From Candidatus Eisenbacteria bacterium (GTDB taxonomy: Bacteria; Eisenbacteria; RBG-16-71-46), in assembly GCA_035712145.1 (NCBI GenBank), contig DASTBI010000205.1, positions 1 through 32,940 of the forward strand: a DNA stretch of 32,940 nt, read 5' to 3'. The position numbers and the translations under genes are program-made. The notes under the pieces are model-generated. The model searched no databases and had not been told where the DNA came from. It saw nothing but the letters and a program-made list of their open reading frames with translations. This document shows, piece by piece, positions 31,444-32,940 of the stretch (positions are counted from its first letter, which is position 1; each line of letters starts with the position of its first letter).

Positions 31444-32454
31444 TTACTTCGATTCGGCGACCTCCATCTGATCACCGTGGGTGACGATTGGGTTACGGTG
31501 AACCCAATCGGCTTCCTTGCGAACGGCATCGTCTGAGAGACGCGCGTACCGCTGCGTGGTGACGATCGAGGCATGCCCGAGGATCTGTTGGAGGGCAGGC
31601 AGGCTCCCTCCGCGATCGAGCCATTGGCAGGCAAAGGTGTGGCGCATCTGATGAGGGTGGAAACCCTCATCTCCGCTTACCCGCCGGATGGTACGAGCGA
31701 ATGAGCCCTTCGATCTGACGGAGAACGGAATCAGACGGCCTACACGCTGGCGGACTTCTAAAAGCAACTCAGCAGCTAGCGGCACCCGGCGCACCTTTCC
31801 ACTCTTCGTCTGGTGGTGAACTACTAGACACCCTCGTCGGTCCACGTCGCTCGCTTGAGCACGACACAGCTCGCCCCAACGAAGGCCTGTTCCAAGAGCA
31901 AGACGACAGGTAAAGCCGTAGGGCTCGCCGACGCGCCGTAAGATTTCTGCTTCCTCATCCGTCAAACGATCCGGCGGACGCTCCTGGAGTCTAGGGAACA
32001 GCCGACGCGGGAAGGGACTCCGATCCACGTAGCCTGACTCTGCGCACCAGTTGAGGAACCGGCGGACATCGCTAAGCACGTGAACCACGCTCTGAGCCGA
32101 CAACCCAGAGGCATCAAGCTCGAGGCGAAGCTCCTGCAATCGCCCCGGCGTGATCGCGGTCAACTTGCAGTGGCCCAGGGAAGACAAGACGTAGCGGTGC
32201 ATCCTGCTCCGCGTGTCCCGCTGACCCAGCTCGTTTCGGCGAGTGGGAACATCGATCTTCAGCCAGCTCTCGAGAATCTCGGCAACGGACGAGCTGATCC
32301 TCGGACCTTCGGATTTCAAAGAGCGCAGTCGCCGCTTGGCTTCCTGGAAGTCCTTTCCGAGGCTAATTTGGCGGAGCTTCCCGCCAAGCACACCCCGAAA
32401 CCAGAATCCCGGTCGGCCCTTTCGGCGAATTACGTTCGTGGGCAGCTTCGGCAT
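31444..32454 (-). CDS. Tyrosine recombinase / integrase
   Basis: Protein of 336 residues. The N-terminal region (~1-50) resembles an arm-type DNA-binding part and ~53-155 a SAM-like core-binding domain (SVAEILESWLKI). The catalytic domain has all expected residues: Arg192 (GTGLRWGEL), Lys217 (TKSGK), His268-x2-Arg271 (HQMRHTF), His294 (LGHASI) and nucleophile Tyr303 (TQRYARL). It should be active in site-specific recombination. A GGAG ahead of the ATG overlaps the end of the excisionase gene six bases upstream, so the two are co-expressed. Confidence 0.93.
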   Translation of the reverse strand: MPKLPTNVIRRKGRPGFWFRGVLGGKLRQISLGKDFQEAKRRLRSLKSEGPRISSSVAEILESWLKIDVPTRRNELGQRDTRSRMHRYVLSSLGHCKLTAITPGRLQELRLELDASGLSAQSVVHVLSDVRRFLNWCAESGYVDRSPFPRRLFPRLQERPPDRLTDEEAEILRRVGEPYGFTCRLALGTGLRWGELCRAQASDVDRRGCLVVHHQTKSGKVRRVPLAAELLLEVRQRVGRLIPFSVRSKGSFARTIRRVSGDEGFHPHQMRHTFACQWLDRGGSLPALQQILGHASIVTTQRYARLSDDAVRKEADWVHRNPIVTHGDQMEVAESK

Positions 32455-32460
32455 GCAGGA

Positions 32461-32718
32461 CTACTCCTTTGCTGCCGCTACGAACCGGGATACATCTTTG
32501 GGGTCGAAGAGTAGCCGCCGACCAATTCGCACGCAACGGAGGCGCTTGGCAGCGACCTCGCGGCGCACCTGCCGCTCGCTGATGCTGAGATACGCGGCCG
32601 TCTCGCGCAGCCGCCAAAGACCAGGAGAATCAGGCCGCCGCTCCGATCGGCGAGCCTCAGCGCTCCCCCCATCTGCCGGAGGTGCCACGGCTGGCGAGAA
32701 GGAACCCGCTTCACGCAT
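32461..32718 (-). CDS. Excisionase-like helix-turn-helix protein
   Basis: Small protein of 85 residues. After a proline/serine-rich N-terminal part of ~33 residues comes an excisionase-family (HTH_17, MerR-like winged helix) domain: LWRLRETAAYLSISERQVRREVAAKRLRCVRI, then the wing GRRLLFDPKDVSRFV. Such proteins guide the integrase towards excision or act as small regulators. It precedes the integrase by six bases and shares its ribosome site region. The N-terminal part is poorly conserved in such proteins, so the start could lie further in. Confidence 0.82.
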   Translation of the reverse strand: MREAGSFSPAVAPPADGGSAEARRSERRPDSPGLWRLRETAAYLSISERQVRREVAAKRLRCVRIGRRLLFDPKDVSRFVAAAKE

Positions 32719-32773
32719 GGGCTACCTCTCCCGTCGAACCGACATGCTTGCCCAGTCCCCACGGCGCCCAAGA

Positions 32774-32940
32774 ATGTCGAAGACGTCCAGCCGTGCGCCG
32801 AACGTCGGCGACGTGATTCGCCGGCACGGGATTGCGGCTCACACTTACTACCGGTGGAAGTCGAAGTTCGCCGGGATGGACGTGAGCGACGCGCGACGGC
32901 TCAAGGCGCTCGAGGACGAGAACCGGCGGCTGAAGAAGCT
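32774..32940 (+). CDS. IS3-family transposase OrfA, fragment (runs off the window)
   Basis: Open to the window edge, 55 full codons. Residues from VGDVIRRHGIAAHTYYRWK to KFAGM and SDARRLKALEDENRRLKKL match the helix-turn-helix and leucine-zipper part of IS3-type OrfA. The usual start of the protein (a FTEEQI-like first helix) is missing: instead a short unrelated MSKTSSRAPN precedes VGDV. It is either a 5'-truncated remnant or a variant. It is the only plus-strand gene supported in the window and faces away from the excisionase gene. Confidence 0.7.
   Translation, partial: MSKTSSRAPNVGDVIRRHGIAAHTYYRWKSKFAGMDVSDARRLKALEDENRRLKK

Larger units (their letters stand above)
31423..32940. mobile_element. 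Left end of an integrated genetic element at tRNA-Lys
   Basis: A tyrosine recombinase with its 3' end pointing at the tRNA, an excisionase-like gene just before it, and an IS3-type orfA fragment follow each other up to the window edge. The integrase stretch is visibly less GC-rich than the operons to the left. The arrangement attachment site, int, xis is the one known from lambda-like elements. The right end and second attachment site lie outside the window, so size and cargo are unknown. Confidence 0.65.

Noticed and set aside
1-32940. CRISPR arrays or long tandem repeats
   Set aside because: No regularly spaced direct repeats were seen by eye anywhere in the window.

Overview
The window reads as chromosomal DNA from a high-GC, Gram-negative-type bacterium. 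It encodes two TonB C-terminal-like domains, an outer-membrane-barrel-like protein and envelope glycan machinery. The combination of a YfhO-like protein, a DUF2723+TPR protein and a Reg_prop propeller would fit an uncultured lineage of the FCB group such as Candidatus Eisenbacteria. That placement is an impression from gene content, not a phylogenetic result.

Layout, right to left, because nearly everything is on the minus strand. (1) 31423-32940 is the left end of an integrated element: an IS3-type orfA fragment on the plus strand at the window edge, an excisionase-like HTH gene and a tyrosine recombinase. It abuts tRNA-Lys(UUU) at 31347-31422. (2) 29020-30981 is a small housekeeping/stress block: an anti-sigma-type zinc finger (zf-HC2), a divergent YchF-like P-loop protein with its own promoter and a palindromic leader, and a small secreted barrel-like protein. 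(3) 28771-29009 is a complete FMN-riboswitch control region: a sigma70-like promoter, an RFN aptamer closed by a perfect 7-bp P1 stem, and an 11-bp intrinsic terminator just before ribD. (4) 24884-28722 holds ribD-ribE-ribBA-ribH-nusB. (5) 1-24884 is an envelope-glycan cluster that follows nusB without a break: a metallophosphoesterase, two methyltransferases, three GT4-type and one further GT-B-type glycosyltransferase, three GT2 enzymes (two of them polyprenyl-phosphate-sugar synthase-like), a Wzx-type flippase, an LPG_synthase_TM-like protein, three large membrane glycosyltransferase-like proteins (DUF2723/TMEM260-like, PMT-like, YfhO-like), HddA- and HddC-like heptose activation enzymes, a sugar-nucleotide epimerase, an asparagine-synthase-like amidotransferase, a secreted TonB_C-TonB_C protein, and a secreted two-component-regulator-like propeller cut by the window edge.

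The most striking property is architectural. From ribD to the left edge of the window, 26 genes run in one direction across 25 junctions. Twenty junctions overlap (ATGA, GTGA, TTGA, TGATG or TAGTG types) and the other five have gaps of 17 bases or less, so no room is left for an internal promoter or terminator of usual size. Read literally, an FMN riboswitch sits at the head of a unit of at least 28 kb that combines vitamin B2 synthesis with glycan assembly. Internal promoters inside coding sequence cannot be excluded from sequence alone.

The glycan genes make a coherent set. Sugars are activated (HddA, HddC, epimerase), assembled on a lipid carrier (GT4 and GT2 enzymes), decorated (methyltransferases, AsnB-like amidotransferase), flipped (Wzx-like) or loaded onto polyprenyl phosphate (DPM synthase-like and GtrB-like), and transferred outside the membrane by multi-pass glycosyltransferases. 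The DUF2723+TPR protein resembles animal TMEM260, an O-mannosyltransferase, and occurs with a polyprenol-phosphate-mannose synthase-like gene. A bacterial protein O-glycosylation system is therefore a reasonable hypothesis.
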